From the NCBI GenBank assembly GCA_029204225.1, contig CM055094.1, positions 62,756,442-62,820,441 of the forward strand: a stretch of DNA of 64,000 nucleotides, in the 5' to 3' direction. This DNA comes from Diphasiastrum complanatum. Lineage: Eukaryota; Streptophyta; Lycopodiopsida; Lycopodiales; Lycopodiaceae. The notes below the pieces were generated by a model. It saw only the letters and a program-made list of their open reading frames with translations, was not told where the DNA came from and did not search any database. This document shows, piece after piece, positions 42,940 to 52,817 of this stretch (its first letter is position 1; each line of letters opens with the position of its first letter). Position numbers and translations under genes: made by a program.

Positions 42940-44571
42940 ATGTCTCTTGCCAGTACTTTACAGCATAAGTACACTGACACTCTTCCTTCCCGCTTCTCCC
43001 GACCCCGTCCTTCTGCTTCATCTTTTTCCGCTATGTTCACCCCTACACCGGCCCCTTCTGTTCCAGCTCTCTCCATTGCCCCTTCGCCTCCTCGTCCTCC
43101 GACTCCTCGACCTGCTTTTGTCCGACGTTACACGTCTGCAGAGTTTGCTGATCTTCAGCAGAAGCGTCTTTGCTTTCGTTGTAAGAGTCCTGACCATCTT
43201 GCCCGTGATTGCCGCCAGCCTCTCCCTACTACTACTGCTGTTTTTTACCATGAGGGTACTAGTCCAGATGATTCCGATATCTACATTCATATTTCTGATG
43301 AGCCTGACTTATCCTCTGAGCCTTCCCCTGATTTACTTCCTGCTACTTGCCATGCTCAGCTTGCCTATGCTACTTGGACAGGGCGTACTGGTCCTCGCTC
43401 CATTAGGTTACGTGTGCGTATTACAGGTCGTGAGTATATTGCTTTAGTTGATACTGGTAACACTCATTCTTTTATTAGCAATTATATCACTAGTCGGATC
43501 CATGCTTCACCTGTTCCTGCTTCCCAGCCTCTCACAGTTGAGGTTGCCAGTTCTCATTCTTTTCCTAGTTCTCAGATGTTTCAGCGTTTACCATACCGCA
43601 TTGGAGATTTCTCTGGACAGGCAGATCTTTACATTATCCCTATGGAGCGTTATGATGTTATCCTTGGTGCTGATTGGTTTGGATCTCTTGGAGCCGTTAC
43701 ACTGGACTTGACACAGCAGACATTGACATTTGTACATGATGCAGTTACACACTCACTTGTGGGCATTGATTCTCAGGGAGACTTCCAGTTGATTACTGGG
43801 AAGCAGTTTATTCGCAGCCTGCCAAAGGCTCATTGTGCTGCCTTATTATGCGTTCAGCGGGCAGTACCAGTTCCTCCAGTTTCTACACCAGCAGCTGTTC
43901 CTCAGGTGATTTCTGACTTATTACATCAGTATGCTTTTGTCTTTTCAGAACCTACGACGCTACCACCATTACGTGACGTGAACCATCATATTGATTTGCG
44001 TCCTGGTTCTGCTCCTCCCTCCCGTCCCCCTTATCGTATGTCTCGATCTGAGTGTGATGAGCTTGAGCTCCATATTACTGCCTTGTTAGATCAGGGTCTC
44101 ATTGTTCCTAGTCACAGTCCTTTTGGTGCTCCTGTTCTCCTTATTAATAAGAAAGATGGTACCAAACGCCTTTGTATTGATTACCGTGCTTTAAATAAGT
44201 TGACTACTCGTAATCAGTACCCTATTCCACACATGGATGACCTCTTTGACCAACTCGGTACCTCTAAAATCTTTTCCAAGATAGACCTTCGTTCTGGATG
44301 TTACCAAATTAGGATGCACCCTTCTGACGAACATAAGACTGCTTTCCGTACTCATCTTGGTTTATATGAATTTCGTGTGCTTCCTTTTGGTGTTACTAAT
44401 GGCCCTCCTACGTTCCAGAATGTGATGAATAACGTCTTGCGTCCACTTCTTGGTCATTGTGTCTTGGTTTATTTTGATGATATTCTTATTTTTAGTCAGT
44501 CTCTTGTTGCGCATTGTTCAACATCTTTCCTCTCTCTTTTAGTTACTTGTACACCACCAGTTCTTTGCTAA
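42940..44571 (+). CDS. Gag C-terminus, protease and RT of gypsy B
   Basis: Open frame of 543 codons. Zinc knuckle CFRCKSPDHLARDC (about 43171-43212). Protease IALVDTGNTHSFIS (about 43438-43480) has the Asp-Thr-Gly triad intact, with ERYDVILGADWF further on. RT begins about 44080 (GLIVPSHSPFGAPVLL), with KDGTKRLCIDYRALNK, FSKIDLRSGCYQIRM (catalytic Asp present), LPFGVTNGPPTFQNVMNN and YFDDILIFS (about 44472-44498). A small deletion near 44520 shifts the frame, so RT thumb and RNase H are in the next frame. The M at 42940 is not a true start. Confidence 0.9.
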   Translation: MSLASTLQHKYTDTLPSRFSRPRPSASSFSAMFTPTPAPSVPALSIAPSPPRPPTPRPAFVRRYTSAEFADLQQKRLCFRCKSPDHLARDCRQPLPTTTAVFYHEGTSPDDSDIYIHISDEPDLSSEPSPDLLPATCHAQLAYATWTGRTGPRSIRLRVRITGREYIALVDTGNTHSFISNYITSRIHASPVPASQPLTVEVASSHSFPSSQMFQRLPYRIGDFSGQADLYIIPMERYDVILGADWFGSLGAVTLDLTQQTLTFVHDAVTHSLVGIDSQGDFQLITGKQFIRSLPKAHCAALLCVQRAVPVPPVSTPAAVPQVISDLLHQYAFVFSEPTTLPPLRDVNHHIDLRPGSAPPSRPPYRMSRSECDELELHITALLDQGLIVPSHSPFGAPVLLINKKDGTKRLCIDYRALNKLTTRNQYPIPHMDDLFDQLGTSKIFSKIDLRSGCYQIRMHPSDEHKTAFRTHLGLYEFRVLPFGVTNGPPTFQNVMNNVLRPLLGHCVLVYFDDILIFSQSLVAHCSTSFLSLLVTCTPPVLC

Positions 44572-44572
44572 G

Positions 44573-46797
44573 TTGTCTAAATGTTCTTTTACTGTTTCTG
44601 AGATCGAGTTTCTTGGTTTTCTTATTTGTAATGGTCACATTCGTCTAGACCCTCATAAGGTTCAGGCCATCCAGGATTGGCCTATACCTACTGATATTCA
44701 TCATGTTCGTATGTTTCTTGGGTTAGCCACTCACCTTCGTCGTCCAGTTCCTCATTTTGCCACTATCGCAGCTCCTCTTCATGCACTTTTGAAGAAGTCT
44801 AGTACTTTTCTTTGGACTCCTGATTGTCAGACAGCGTTTGATACTCTTCGTCGTGTTGTTGTTGATGCTGCCGTTATGTGTTTACCACAGTTTGATCAGA
44901 AGTTTCTTGTTGAGACTGATGCTAGTCATGTTGGTTTGGGTGCTTTACTTCGCCAGTCACAATGTATTATTGCTTATGGGTCGCGTCGTCTTCGCTCTGA
45001 TGAGCAACGTTATTCTGTGCATGAGAAAGAGCTTCTTGCTATTATCTATGCTCTTAAGAAGTGGCGTCATTATCTGTATCGAGTCCCATTTGACATTATT
45101 ACTGATCACCAGTCTTTACGTTATCTGTTTTCTCAACGTGACCTTAGTGATTGTCAACTTCGTTGGTTGCAGTTTTTACAGTCTTTTAATTTCTCCATAT
45201 TGTATCGTCCTGGTCGTGCTAACACTACTGCTGATGCATTATCTCGTCTTCCAGCTTTGTTAAATACACTCATTTCTACTATTCCTCCATGGTTTGATGC
45301 TCTACCTGCAGCATACCTTACATGTTCTGATTTTCGTGATGTTTATAGTTCTGCCCCACCTGTTTCGTCCAATCCTCATCAGGTTTACTCCATTATTGAC
45401 AATCGTCTTTATCATTATGATTCTCTTTGTATCCCTAGTTCTTTGGGTATCCATTCCCAGTTGTTGTCGGATGCTCATTCCTCTCCTGTTGGGGGTCACT
45501 TTGGTTTTCAGAAGTCTTATGCTCGTCTCAAAGACCATTTCTATTGGCCCTCTCTTCGATCTGAGCTTGCTGTACTTATTCGTACCTGCCCTTTCTGTCT
45601 TCGTAATAAGTACTCTCGTGCTAAATCTGCTGGTTTGCTCCAGAGTTGGCCTATTCCTCATCGCCAGTGGACTGATATATCTATGGACTTTATCCTTGGC
45701 CTTCCCCGTACCCAGCATGGTCACGATTCATGTATGGTGGTAGTTGACAGGTTCTCGAAACAGGCACATTTTATCCCAGTTCGCAGTACTATCACAGCAG
45801 AGCAGTGTGCACGTTTGTTCCTATCAGAGATTTTCCGCCTGCATGGATTTCCTCGTACTATCCTTTCTGATCGGGATAGTAAGTTTACATCTATATTCTG
45901 GACAGAGCTTATGCGTATTTTGGATGTTCATCTTTTTATGGGTTCTGCTTATCATTCTACTTCTGATGGGCAGTCTGAGGTCCTTAACAGAATCCTTGAG
46001 GATTATTTACGCCATTTTGTTACTCCTTCAGGGAAGGATTGGGATCAGCATTTATGTTTAGCAGAGTATAGCTATAATAGCTCTGTTAGTACCAGCACAG
46101 GTGTCTCTCCATTTTTATTATCTCATGGCTATGCACCTCTTTGACCTGGCATTCCTCTTCCTCTTGAGGATACACCTGTTACACTTGCGTCGTTTCTATC
46201 AGGTGCTCGAGAGCTTATTACCCGGGCCAGTTCTCATTTACAGCATGTTCAGCAGCGTTATCAGACCTCAGTTGATCGTCACCGCCGCCATGTTCAGTTT
46301 CAGCTTGGAGATATGGTTTATCTACGCTTACGGTTTGCACGTCATCATTTTGTCCAAGGCCATGCTTCTACTGAGAAGCTTGCACCACGTTATTATGGGC
46401 CTTATCGCATTGTGGAGGTTCTTAGTCCAGTTACATATCGCTTACAGCTTCCTGCTTCCACACGCGCCTGTGATGTATTCCATGTCAGTTTATTACGTGC
46501 TGCTATTGAGGATGACGCTCCTTGTGATGCTGAGTTTCCTATTGCTCCAGAGTTATTTCCATTTTTACCTGCTGCTATATTATAGGTCCGTCTATACCAT
46601 AGTCGACGCCGCCGGCAGATTCAGTTTTTGGTCCAGTGGGATGGTCGTCCTATTGAGGAGGCCACATGGGAGCTTATTGATGTCTTTTATCATACACCAT
46701 TACTTGCGGATCAGGCTCGTGCTCTTGCTGCACTTGTTGATTCCTCTACATCAGATGTTACTCTAGCTGTTGATGCACCAGGGCTTGCTGCTACTTG
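44573..46797 (+). pseudogene. RT thumb, RNase H, integrase and C-terminal chromodomain-like region of gypsy B
   Basis: Frame continues RT (EIEFLGFLICNGHIRLDPHK). RNase H: ETDASHVGLGALL, VHEKELLAIIYAL, TDHQSLRYLF, TADALSRLP. Integrase: SSPVGGHFGFQKSYARL with TCPFCLRN (HHCC complete), SMDFILGLPRTQ, TILSDRDSKFTS, GQSEVLNRILEDYL; the D, D, E triad is intact. TGA at 46142-46144 and TAG at 46583-46585 interrupt the same frame. Beyond them lie LAPRYYGPYRIVEVLSPVTY, then IQFLVQWDGRPIEEATWEL, a chromodomain-like end. Final stop near 46797. Confidence 0.9.
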
Positions 46798-46844
46798 ATC
46801 TGGTTATCTTTTCGGCATTTGGGTCTTTTTTTTGTGTTGGGGAG

Positions 46845-47293
46845 AGTTATGGATTCGGCTCATTACATTCGCCGTGTCCATTTACATTTACAGTTACTTT
46901 ACTTTATGCATAAGCAGGCCTTGGGCCCTTTTTTATTCATTAGTGACATTCAGACTATATGGTTGGCCTTTGGCCTTATTATTCATTATTAGGCCATTTG
47001 GACATATTACTGGAGAGTGGGGGCCTTTTTGGAGGGCGCACTATTATCCCTCTCAGTTGGGCCCTAGCCATTGGAAGCTTCCTTTTAGGGCTTCCTCTTG
47101 GCTATAAGTAGGGAAACTGTGTCATTTGTCATTCAGCTGATGATATTGATCTCTCTCTTTAGCCTCCTTAATCTCTCTCTTTCCTGCTTTCTAGGGTTAA
47201 GTCTTGTTTATGTGCTGCTTTCATAGCTTAAGTCTTGCTTATGTGATGCTTTCATAGCTTAGCTCTAGATCAGCTGTGGCTCTATTCGTAACT
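46845..47293 (+). repeat. 3' LTR of gypsy B
   Basis: 449 bp, same ends as the 5' LTR, preceded by TTGGGGAG and followed by TSD TGAAG, after which gypsy H RT resumes. Confidence 0.95.
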
Positions 47294-47518
47294 TGAAGTA
47301 TTTAACTCCACCTAATCGATCTACCAGATCATCCATTCAGGGTAATGGATATTTATTCTTAATAGTTATCTTATTCAACTCCCTATAGTCCACACATATC
47401 CAGAATCCTCCATCTTTCTTCGCTTTCAGAATAGGAGCACCCCAAGGTGACCCATCTCAAGATAATTTTCAATTTGACTTGTAATCTCTATCTCCAGTAT
47501 GGTTGTCTTGTTAGAAGT
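47294..47518 (-). pseudogene. Gypsy H RT, part 2
   Basis: Minus strand: a KKDGGFW-like segment, [20 protein letters not shown], stop, MDDLVDRLGGVKYF, in the order expected just 5' of part 1. It is bounded by the TSDs of element B (left) and of the short LTR element (right). Confidence 0.85.
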
Positions 47519-49571
47519 AATAAATGATAATGTTAGTTTTCCATAGGTTACTTTGACCCAAAAGGTCGAGACTTGTGTAACCATGGGTTAGGTTTATTAT
47601 TTAGACCATGTTAAGTCAGTTTTAGTTGAGTTGGACCCAATTTTGGTCCAGTAGTAATTCGTGGGTCCAAGTAAAGTCTAATTATGTTAAGGGACCCTAT
47701 CTTGACTTCTGGGGGTGCCCTATAATTAGTAGTGGGTCTTGGAAGGTTCTAGAACTTAGATTTTGGAAGAGTCTAGGCCCTTATATGTACTCTTTGTTCA
47801 TTTGTAATTCATTCCCTTTCAAGCATTGCTACTACTTTCTCTCTCCTTGAGGGCGCCTAACCCTCTCCCTCTTCTTCTTGTATATGGAGATTGAATGTTA
47901 GAAGGATCTTGGCACTTTGATTTCCTACATGGTATCAGAGCCATGGATCTTCTATGCTTGATTTAGGGCGCCCTACCAAAAGAGATCGTCTTCACTTAGG
48001 GATCACATAAATTCAGCACCTTTGCTGATTTTTGGGAGTGAAGATCCGTTTTTTTGACTCTTTTCCGTTTTGCAGGAGGGCGCCACACATCAAAGAAGAT
48101 AACAGGATTTTGGGCGCCCAAAAATCAGGTTGTTGTTTGCTGATTTTTCATGTTGCAGGAAGGCGCCATTAATTATCTTCTTCGGGGCTTCTTTTAGGTC
48201 GCCCACATCCGTGTAGGTTTATCCTACTTCCGTTGGTCCGCTGCTGCCTATTTTTCAGATTTGCTCCTTTGCAGGAGGGCGCCCATCTACAAGCGATTTC
48301 TATTCTTCTGATTTGGCTGAAAAATCAGCACCCTTGTTGATTTTACAAAGTGAAGATCCGCTTCTTTTTGCTTGTTTCCAGGTGTGGAAGAAGGCGTTAA
48401 TTTTTTTGTGATGATCCGATCACATTCCAAGGCTGAAAATTGGACAGCATATTACCATTTGTAGGGTGTTGCAACAGCCCTATCCGTGTGTGTATTGTTC
48501 ACACTTTTTGGCAAGAAAAAAGGGTTCCGGAAAAAGCTTTGTTGGAGGCTAACCTAATTCTTTGCTTGCGAGTCTTTGCGGGATAGCAAAGCATCTTTTT
48601 ACCTTGGAGGAAACACACATGCCTCACCAGAATCAGTACCTTATGCTGATTTTCATGTTTTGATGCTTACTTCTTATGATGACGGTGTTGTCTTACCTAG
48701 TGTTGGTGAGCAGATCATTGATAGTAAGATTCGAGGATGTGATGGTTAAAGAGTATCATACTCTTCTTTATGTAAGAAGACTTATGGAATCGTGGGAACC
48801 ATTGATGGATTGCAAATCCATATTTCGGCTTGTGGCTGGTTTTGTGGTTACCTACTTTGGATGGAGCATGCTTGTCTTCACTCTTCAACTTGATGCTACC
48901 GCACGTCGTATTCTACATCTCTTCTACATCGGGCATGATTGGGGCTGAGATTTCGGCTACTTCGACTACTTCAAACTGAGGTTTTCTTTTTTGGTGGCAT
49001 TAAGCTTGGACAACAAGCTACATCTTTTCTTTTTCGGCTACATGGAGTTTTGGGCAACATGCAACACTTTGCATTTTTGTTGCAATTTTTTATACTTCAT
49101 GTCATGTTATGTTTTTTACATTATCATTTAAGGAGGGTGTTAGAAGTAATAAATGATAATGTTAGTTTCCCATAGGTTACTTTGACCCAAAAGGTCGAGA
49201 CTTGTGTAACCATGGGTTAGGTTTATTATTTAGACCATGTTAAGTCAGTTTTAGTTGAGTTGGACCCAATTTTGGTCCAGTAGTAATTCGTGGGTCCAAG
49301 TAAAGTCTAATTATGTTAAGGGACCCTATCTTGACTTTTGGGGGTGCCCTATAATTAGTAGTGGGTCTTGGAAGGTTCTAGAACTTAGATTTTGGAAGAG
49401 TCTAGGCCCTTGGAAGGCCTATTTATATGTACTCTTTGTTTATTTGTAATTCATTCCCTTCCAAGCATTGCTACTACTTTCTCTCTCCTTGAGGGCGCCT
49501 AACCCTCTCCCTCTTCTTCTTGTATATGGAGATTGAATGTTAGAAGGATCTTGGCACTTTGATTTCCTACA
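47519..49571 (+). mobile_element. Short non-autonomous LTR retrotransposon, copia-related
   Basis: 2053 bp. LTRs 47519-47929 (411 bp) and 49138-49571 (434 bp; extra block near 49410), TGTTAGAAG...TTTCCTACA. PBS TGGTATCAGAGCCATGG at 47930-47946, polypurine AAGGAGGG at 49130-49137, TSD TGTCT at 47514-47518 and 49572-49576. The 1.2-kb interior encodes no gag or pol domain. Its LTR start shares TAGGTTACTTTGACCC with the copia LTR at 18382-18882, so it may use that family's enzymes. It is inserted in gypsy H RT. Confidence 0.92.
47930..49137 (+). other. Interior of the short LTR element
   Basis: Noncoding. Contains GCAGGAGGGCGCC (48072-48084), GGGCGCCC (near 48113), GCAGGAAGGCGCC (48155-48167) and GCAGGAGGGCGCCC (48271-48284), with ATTTTTCAG/GCTGATTTTT units between. 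The 90-residue ORF at 48676 has no recognisable domain. Confidence 0.7.
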
Positions 49572-49720
49572 TGTCTAGAGATAGGGTGATTATCTTCTTG
49601 CACTAAAAGTTGTCAATCACCATGCACTAGCTCCATAGGTCCAATTAGAGCATTTGGGCCCTCACAAGTTATTAATTACATTACTAGCCTAGTTCAAAAT
49701 GGTGTGGCGTAACTAATAAT
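49572..49720 (-). pseudogene. Gypsy H, upstream RT linker (part 3)
   Basis: Continues gypsy H 5' of part 2 after removing the TGTCT insertion. Only weak coding similarity remains. The boundary with the LINE on its right is approximate. Confidence 0.4.
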
Positions 49721-50815
49721 CTTGTACATTGGAGTACCGAATATCCATGTCAAGGACTATTCCGAATCCCTCATTCTGGACATGGACGTAACGCGGTTGT
49801 TCGCCCCATCTCCTTTATGAAAGCACACCTATGAAGCAAATGAAGGCAAAAGGCTTATTAATCTTTTCTTTAGTTCCTTCACTAGAGTTTTTTGGGGTGA
49901 ATTCCCTCCTCCCTCTCCACCACCCCTATTGATTGATCTTCGTACCTAGATTGACTATGCCACCACCTTGTACAGTATCCCTACTTCCTTGTCCTTCAAA
50001 CCGTTCGTTATTTACTTCTGATGTGGCTCTTATAGCCATTAAAAAAATGAGAAAACATCATGCACATGACACCGAGGACTTACAGTCTGAGCTCCTCATC
50101 CATGCCCCTGAGACACTTGCACCTTTACTTGCCAACCTCCTTAACAAAGTAGTTATCATTGGTTTTTGTCATTCCTAGTACACGAATATTATCCATCCCA
50201 TTCATAAGAGTCGTGACCTCATGAGACCTGATAATTACAGTATCATCATGATCGGGCTGTCATTGCAAAGTTAATGCACTATCCTTCAATTTGCAATGAG
50301 TACATTGTACAACAGAAAGCAAGAACCTTTATGCTATGGGTCAGGCTGGTTTCAGGATATGCTGATGATGTGGCTCTAGTCTCACAAACAAGAGAGGGGC
50401 TTCAGAGACACTTGGATAGTTTACACACTTTTTGCACTAGATGGCGATTGAGGGTGAATATTTCAAAAACCAAACTTATGGTCTTAAGGACTTCCACAGA
50501 CTCCATGCAAAGACGAGCTTATTTTCGACAACCAGCCTTTGGAGGTGGTTTCATCCTACACCTATCTGGATGTATTACTCGGTGGTGCTCTCTTCAGTAT
50601 GTGGCATGCAACTTCAACTCGACCTTCCTTGGTTCAGCGCGGTTCTATTCCAGGAGATATATTCATGATGCTCCCAGTAAGTATCGACTTTTCAACACTA
50701 TGGTCACTCCTACAAAACAATGTCCCTTTTATGAGACTTCATGGAAGAAATATATAGGTGAGGTTGCCATGTCCACCTCATTCCTACAACCATTGGCATG
50801 CTATTCCCACCAATA
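49721..50815 (+). mobile_element. LINE copy L-f with internal RT deletion
   Basis: Plus strand: an endonuclease-RT linker with KKMRKHHAHDTEDLQSELL and ETLAPLLANLLNKV, then YTNIIHPIHKSRDLMRPDNY, the usual LINE RT opening. It then jumps to SGYADDVALVSQTREGLQRH and RVNISKTKLMVL (about 50355-50490), so most of RT domains 1-4 is deleted. Later SKYRLFNTMVTPTKQ starts the post-RT region. Related to L-a to L-e. No 3' end present. Confidence 0.8.
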
Positions 50816-50926
50816 ATGTTGCAAATAGCCTAAACTCCTGACCTTATAATAAATAGCCTTTTCTTCTATTGGCGATTGTTCCAACAACAATAGGTTTCCA
50901 AAAGGGGTAAGTCTAGTTTGACTTTC

Positions 50927-51753
50927 TGTTGGAGGGTTTGCGGATATCGAGGCAACCCTAACACTAGTTAATAAGTGCGAGGGATTTGGCACCCTGCGTG
51001 TGTAAGTCCAACCCGATCATCACATAGTTATTTGATTAGTTACAAGTTAATAAAAGGACTTTAGGCCTTTTTGCGGGACTTTTAATGTCGCAGGGCCTAA
51101 ATGTCAAGTTAGTGAATAATATAGGGGTTCCCACCAGAATTAGTTCAAATTCAAATTTAAACTAGTTCTCACCATTTTTTAAATGAGTTCCCTCCATTTT
51201 GTGGAAACTTAGGTTAGAATTGGACACCATAAATAGTGGCAAACTCGAGTTTGTCAAACATGTACTCTCTTCATTTCAATACAAGAACCCAGTTGGTTGG
51301 CTTGGCATCCAAAGTTTCTTTGGTCCCGAGTTCGAGCCTCCCCTTGGAAACTAAGAAGCATTTCAATACAAGCAGGTTGGCCCTCTTATGGAATGGAATG
51401 TGAATGTCCTTGCTCTCTAACTCTTTTCCTCCATCTCTCATGCTTCTTATGTTTGCTAGTTATTGGATTTGATTATTGTTGGATTTGCTAATTCTTATGC
51501 TTTTTGTGAGAGAAAAAGGGAGAGAGAAAAGGGTAAGCTATCATCATTGTGGATTTAGTTTTAAGGATTGTAGGGTTAAAGCTTGGTGTTAAAGGATCTT
51601 AGTGTTAATTGTAGATCGTCATTGCATGCTGGATTTTGATTTATGCTATCGCTCCATGGGATCGAACCTCCGCGTGACGTTTAACCTCGTCTCCTTGATG
51701 CTTGTGTGCTTGGATCTTGGCTTGAGGATAGGGTAGGAAATAGCCCCACAACA
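50927..51753 (+). repeat. 5' LTR of T1
   Basis: TGTTGGAGGGTTTGCGG to AGCCCCACAACA, 827 bp including a 73-bp SINE and its duplicated 14-bp target. TATAAATAG at about 51228 is a likely TATA box. The same sequence without the SINE is at 57767, and on the minus strand at 2381. Confidence 0.9.
51286..51358 (+). mobile_element. Short tRNA-derived SINE in the T1 5' LTR
   Basis: 73-bp insertion flanked by a 14-bp perfect TSD CATTTCAATACAAG (51272-51285 and 51359-51372). It contains an A-box-like CCCAGTTGG and a B-box GAGTTCGAGCC. The 3' LTR of T1 (near 58115) has the empty site with one copy of CATTTCAATACAAG, so this is a post-integration insertion. Confidence 0.8.
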
Positions 51754-51779
51754 ATTTTGGCATGAAGTACCTGAACTGA

Positions 51780-52817
51780 TCATGTTTTCCCATGATGGAA
51801 TGGGCGGACATTTTTCAACAGATATCGCTGTTCGCAAACTTTTGCAATCAGGATGTTGGTGGCCTACACTTCATAAAGATACAGAAAATTATATTCAGTC
51901 ATGCGATGTTTGTCAACGTGCACGGCGTCCTACAAAGCAAAATTATGAACCTTTGCACCCGGTTTTATCGCAAGCACCGTTCGAGAAATGGGGCCTTGAT
52001 TATGTTGGTCCTATTCATCCTGCCGCAAGAGGATCTCAAGCTAGATATATCATTGTTGCAACTGATTATATGACCAAGTGGGTTGAAGCAAAAGCAGTTC
52101 GAATTGCAGATGCGAAATCTACGGCTAAGTTCCTTTTATGAACCCATTATTATTAGGTTTGGATGTCCTATCGAGATCGTCAGTGATCGCAGAACACATT
52201 TTGTAAATGAAACGATAACATGTCTGTTGTTGGAAGACTTTTTCGTCATTCATCAGTTTAGTACTCCGTATTATCCGAGGGGTAATGGACAAGTTGAATC
52301 TGAAGCAAGTCGTTCTGATTGGGAACATAAATTGCATGCGGCATTGTGCGCAATCTGAACAGCTTACAAAGGTAGTACGAATCAAACACCATTCCAACTT
52401 GTCTATGGTCAAGATGCAATTATCTCAATTGAATTCTTGGTACCATCCTTACGCATAGTAGCAACGGAATAGTTGGATGATGCGAAATCCTTACAAATGC
52501 ATCATGAGGCTTTACAAAAACTTTGTGAAACCAGATTGATGGTTGTTCATGCATTAGCAGCAGAGAAAGCTCGCCGCAAGGCATGGAACGATCGCCGATT
52601 ACACGAAAAATATCTGAAGGAAGGAGATCTAGCACTAATGTATAAGATGAAACTGATCAAAGGCAAATTGAAGTTTTCAGGTGAAGGACCGTACAAAGTA
52701 AAAGAGATATTGAACTATGGAGCAGTTATTTTAGAACACTTGGATGGAAAACGATTTGATACTCCAGTGAATGGCAGCCGACTACGCAAGTTTTGGCAGC
52801 CAGTTCAACCAGAGTGA
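51780..52817 (+). pseudogene. Integrase of T1 (non-chromovirus type)
   Basis: Plus strand. HDGMGGHFSTDIAVRKLLQ with CDVCQRARRPT (HHCC region), WGLDYVGPIHPAARGSQARY (first Asp), IVSDRRTHFVNE (second Asp), then GNGQVESEA (Glu). A one-base shift occurs near 52135. After VESEA a short deletion leads to SDWEHKLHAAL; stops lie at 52356 and 52470. The C-terminus (KLKFSGEGPYKVKEIL, GSRLRKFW) ends at 52817 with no chromodomain. The WGLDYVGP signature and the lack of a chromodomain point to the Athila/Tat side of the plant gypsy tree; that placement is my inference. Confidence 0.85.

Larger units (their letters stand above)
41203..47293 (+). mobile_element. Full-length Ty3/gypsy element B (AGTTA...TAACT LTRs)
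   Basis: 6.1 kb, two 449-bp LTRs differing at about 8 sites by eye, perfect TSD TGAAG (41198-41202 and 47294-47298), PBS directly after the 5' LTR, polypurine TTGGGGAG before the 3' LTR. It is inserted in the minus-strand RT of gypsy H. Gag has an internal deletion; pol has a frameshift in RT and two in-frame stops after the integrase core. Protease, RT and integrase catalytic residues are otherwise intact. Low LTR divergence implies recent transposition, probably helped by proteins from other copies. Confidence 0.95.

Noticed and set aside
42815-43711. Leu/Val-rich ORFs that look like membrane proteins (also near 45294-45743, 214-1119, 60994-62136)
   Set aside because: They are other-frame translations of gag-pol with clear retroviral motifs in the true frame; the hydrophobicity comes from codon composition.
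51297-51491. 64-residue ORF in the T1 5' LTR
   Set aside because: It exists only because of the SINE insertion and has no equivalent in the 3' LTR.
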